From Candidatus Aminicenantota bacterium (lineage in GTDB: Bacteria > Acidobacteriota > Aminicenantia > S016-38), in contig JAMOUL010000238.1 in assembly GCA_027062035.1 (NCBI GenBank), positions 1 through 7,598 of the forward strand: a stretch of DNA of 7,598 nt. Reading direction: 5' to 3'. The position numbers and the translations under genes are program-made. Positions 5,866 to 7,598 of this stretch are shown one piece after another (positions within the stretch are counted from its first letter, which is position 1; each line of letters opens with the position of its first letter). A model generated the notes under the pieces. That model had not been told where the DNA came from and searched no databases. It was given only the letters and a program-made list of their open reading frames with translations.

Positions 5866-7598
5866 ATTACAGGGAAAGATTACCCAGAAACTGGGGAAAA
5901 TATCGTCTAATTTCCATCATAGGAAGCGGAGGTATGGGGAAGATTTACAGGGCTTATGATCCGAATCTTTCCCGGTATGTAGCCATCAAGGTCCTGAGGG
6001 TCGAAGACCCTGTTATTGCCAGAAGATTTCTAAGGGAAGCCAGAGCGCAGGCAAAGGTAAACCACAAAAATATATGCAAGGTTTACGAAGCCGGCGAATT
6101 AAGAGGTAAACCATACATTGTAATGCAACTCATAGAGGGAAAAACCCTTGAGGAAATAAAGGATGAAATGCCCCTTGAAGCAAGGGTGCATGTCATAAAG
6201 GATGTGGCCGAAGCTCTTCACAAAGCTCACACCCTCGGACTAATCCACAGGGATATTAAACCCTCCAACATTATGGTGGAAAGAACAGAAGAAGGAGAAT
6301 GGAAACCCTATATAGTGGATTTCGGTCTGGTAAAGGAAAAGGAGGTTCCAAGTTCTACCATAACCAGAACTATTCTGGGAACCCCATATTATATGTCTCC
6401 GGAACAGGCCAGGGGAAGAAACAAAATACTCGATAGAAGAACAGATGTTTATTCCCTTGGAGCAACCCTTTATTTTATCCTTACAGGCAAACCACCCTTT
6501 GATGGTCCCATGATAGATGTTATAAGAAAGGTTGTGGAGGAAGAGCCCATACCAATACGAAAATTGAATCCATCGGTACCAAAAGACCTTGAAACGATTG
6601 TAATGAAATGCCTGGAGAAGGATCCTCAGCTAAGATATTCCTCTGCAAAGGCTCTTGCAGAGGAACTCAAGCGATTTCTGAACGGAGAACCCATTGAAGC
6701 AAAGAGGAAATCCCTGTTTTATACCATTCGGAAGAAAATTCTCAAATACAAAACAATTGCTATAATCATCACCTTTTCTATTGTGGCATCCGGTATTTTT
6801 ATGGGGATGGCGATAAAGGAAAAAGCACGTCAAAAAACGATAACCAGATTTGCCCGTGAATACGATGAAGAAATTAAATACACTGAAAACCTCCTATGGT
6901 ATGCATACACAAAACCCATTCATGATATAAGAACAGAAAAAACCCTTATTGAAGACAGATTAAAACTTCTGGAAAAACTTATACTTGAAAGGGATTCTGC
7001 TGGTTATGGTCCAGGATTTTATGCCCTCGGAAGAGGGTATATGAATCTCGAAAAATATCACACAGCAAAGAAATACCTGGAACTGGCATGGAACAAATAT
7101 GGATACAGGGGCTCTGAAATTAGGTATGCTATAGGGCTTACCCTTACGAAACTTTATTTAAGAGAACTATTAAGAGCTAACAGAATCTCGGATAGGAATC
7201 TTAGAGAAAGAATAAAGAAAAAACTGGAAAAAAAATATCTAAGAGTAGCCCTTTCCCACATAAAGATACTCGGCTCAAAAAGTCCCTATCCCAGGGAATA
7301 TGCCATGGGGGTAATCTCCTTTCTGAAGAAAAATTATATCTCTGCCCTCAAACATATGGAGCGTGCCTCAAAAAAATTCCCATGGCTTTACGATGCTCAA
7401 AAATTTCAGGGAGACATTTATACATCAATTGGCGATGATGAAAAGAATAAAGGCAGAATAGAAGAAGCTTTGAATCTCTATAAAAAGGCAGAGGAAATCT
7501 ATAAAAAATTGATTGAAGAAAGTGAAAGTTATCCGGCAGCCTACATAGGATTATGTCAGCTATATGAAAAAATAGGAGATCTTCTCTTCTTTTATTTT
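5862..7598 (+). CDS. Transmembrane Ser/Thr protein kinase with extracytoplasmic TPR sensor region, partial
   Basis: The frame is open for 579 codons to the right edge; the C-terminus is missing. The ATG overlaps the bEBP stop as ATGA. Residues about 14-275 form a complete Hanks-type kinase: glycine loop GSGGMG (21-26), VAIK (K43), helix-C E59, HRDIKPSN (129-136, catalytic D131), DFG (153-155), activation-loop threonines (T166, T168, T170, T174), SPE (179-181) and D195 in TDVYSLG. All catalytic residues are present, so it should be active. Residues about 296-317 are a single TM helix. The outer part (about 318 onward) begins with LLWYAYTKPIHDIRTE, GPGFYALGRGYMNLEKYHTAKKYLE and further TPR-like repeats to the edge; I recall this arrangement from acidobacterial kinases. 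It probably senses an envelope signal and may phosphorylate the coupled bEBP, though no target is shown by the sequence. Confidence 0.95.
   Translation, partial: MNYRERLPRNWGKYRLISIIGSGGMGKIYRAYDPNLSRYVAIKVLRVEDPVIARRFLREARAQAKVNHKNICKVYEAGELRGKPYIVMQLIEGKTLEEIKDEMPLEARVHVIKDVAEALHKAHTLGLIHRDIKPSNIMVERTEEGEWKPYIVDFGLVKEKEVPSSTITRTILGTPYYMSPEQARGRNKILDRRTDVYSLGATLYFILTGKPPFDGPMIDVIRKVVEEEPIPIRKLNPSVPKDLETIVMKCLEKDPQLRYSSAKALAEELKRFLNGEPIEAKRKSLFYTIRKKILKYKTIAIIITFSIVASGIFMGMAIKEKARQKTITRFAREYDEEIKYTENLLWYAYTKPIHDIRTEKTLIEDRLKLLEKLILERDSAGYGPGFYALGRGYMNLEKYHTAKKYLELAWNKYGYRGSEIRYAIGLTLTKLYLRELLRANRISDRNLRERIKKKLEKKYLRVALSHIKILGSKSPYPREYAMGVISFLKKNYISALKHMERASKKFPWLYDAQKFQGDIYTSIGDDEKNKGRIEEALNLYKKAEEIYKKLIEESESYPAAYIGLCQLYEKIGDLLFFYF

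Overview
The window is AT-rich bacterial DNA. Arg codons are mostly AGA/AGG, and Lys, Glu and Ile (often ATA) are abundant, a style common in thermophiles. Several gene types recall Acidobacteriota/Aminicenantes-like bacteria: a sulfatase-fold protein fused to TPRs, a CARDB exoprotein, and a Ser/Thr kinase whose extracytoplasmic TPR part follows a sigma-54 activator with an unusual C-terminus. The lineage call comes from memory of family signatures and is tentative.

Layout. Positions 1-1760 (minus) hold a membrane-anchored alkaline-phosphatase-superfamily ('sulfatase') protein with C-terminal TPRs, cut by the left edge. Positions 1761-1852 are a short AT-rich promoter region with a perfect palindrome. 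Positions 1853-4179 (minus) look like a three-gene operon, read from right to left: a secreted CARDB protein, a secreted Ig-like protein that overlaps it by 4 nt (ATGA), and riboflavin synthase ribE. Positions 4180-4416 are a divergent intergenic region. Positions 4417-5865 (plus) encode a GAF/AAA+ sigma-54 activator (bEBP). It overlaps by 4 nt (ATGA) a Ser/Thr protein kinase with one TM helix and TPRs, which runs off the right edge.

Most notable point: directly before the first gene of the minus-strand operon lies a good match to a sigma-54 (-24/-12) promoter, TGGAAAGATTTTTGCA. It sits back to back with the gene for a GAFTGA-containing sigma-54 activator. A perfect 12-bp palindrome, TGATATATATCA, lies about 120 bp upstream of the predicted start, where an activator enhancer site would be expected, and its first 10 bases recur just before the activator gene. 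This suggests, as inference, a local circuit: the kinase senses something outside the membrane, the coupled GAF/AAA+ activator responds, and a divergent sigma-54 operon makes two secreted beta-sandwich proteins and, oddly, riboflavin synthase.

A second theme is translation without leaders. The three genes that appear to start transcripts (sulfatase-like protein, CARDB protein, bEBP) have no Shine-Dalgarno sequence, and two have promoter elements that place the transcript start 2-4 nt from the ATG. The internal operon gene at 3397 has a near-perfect Shine-Dalgarno. No tRNA, rRNA, CRISPR array, insertion sequence or convincing intrinsic terminator was seen.
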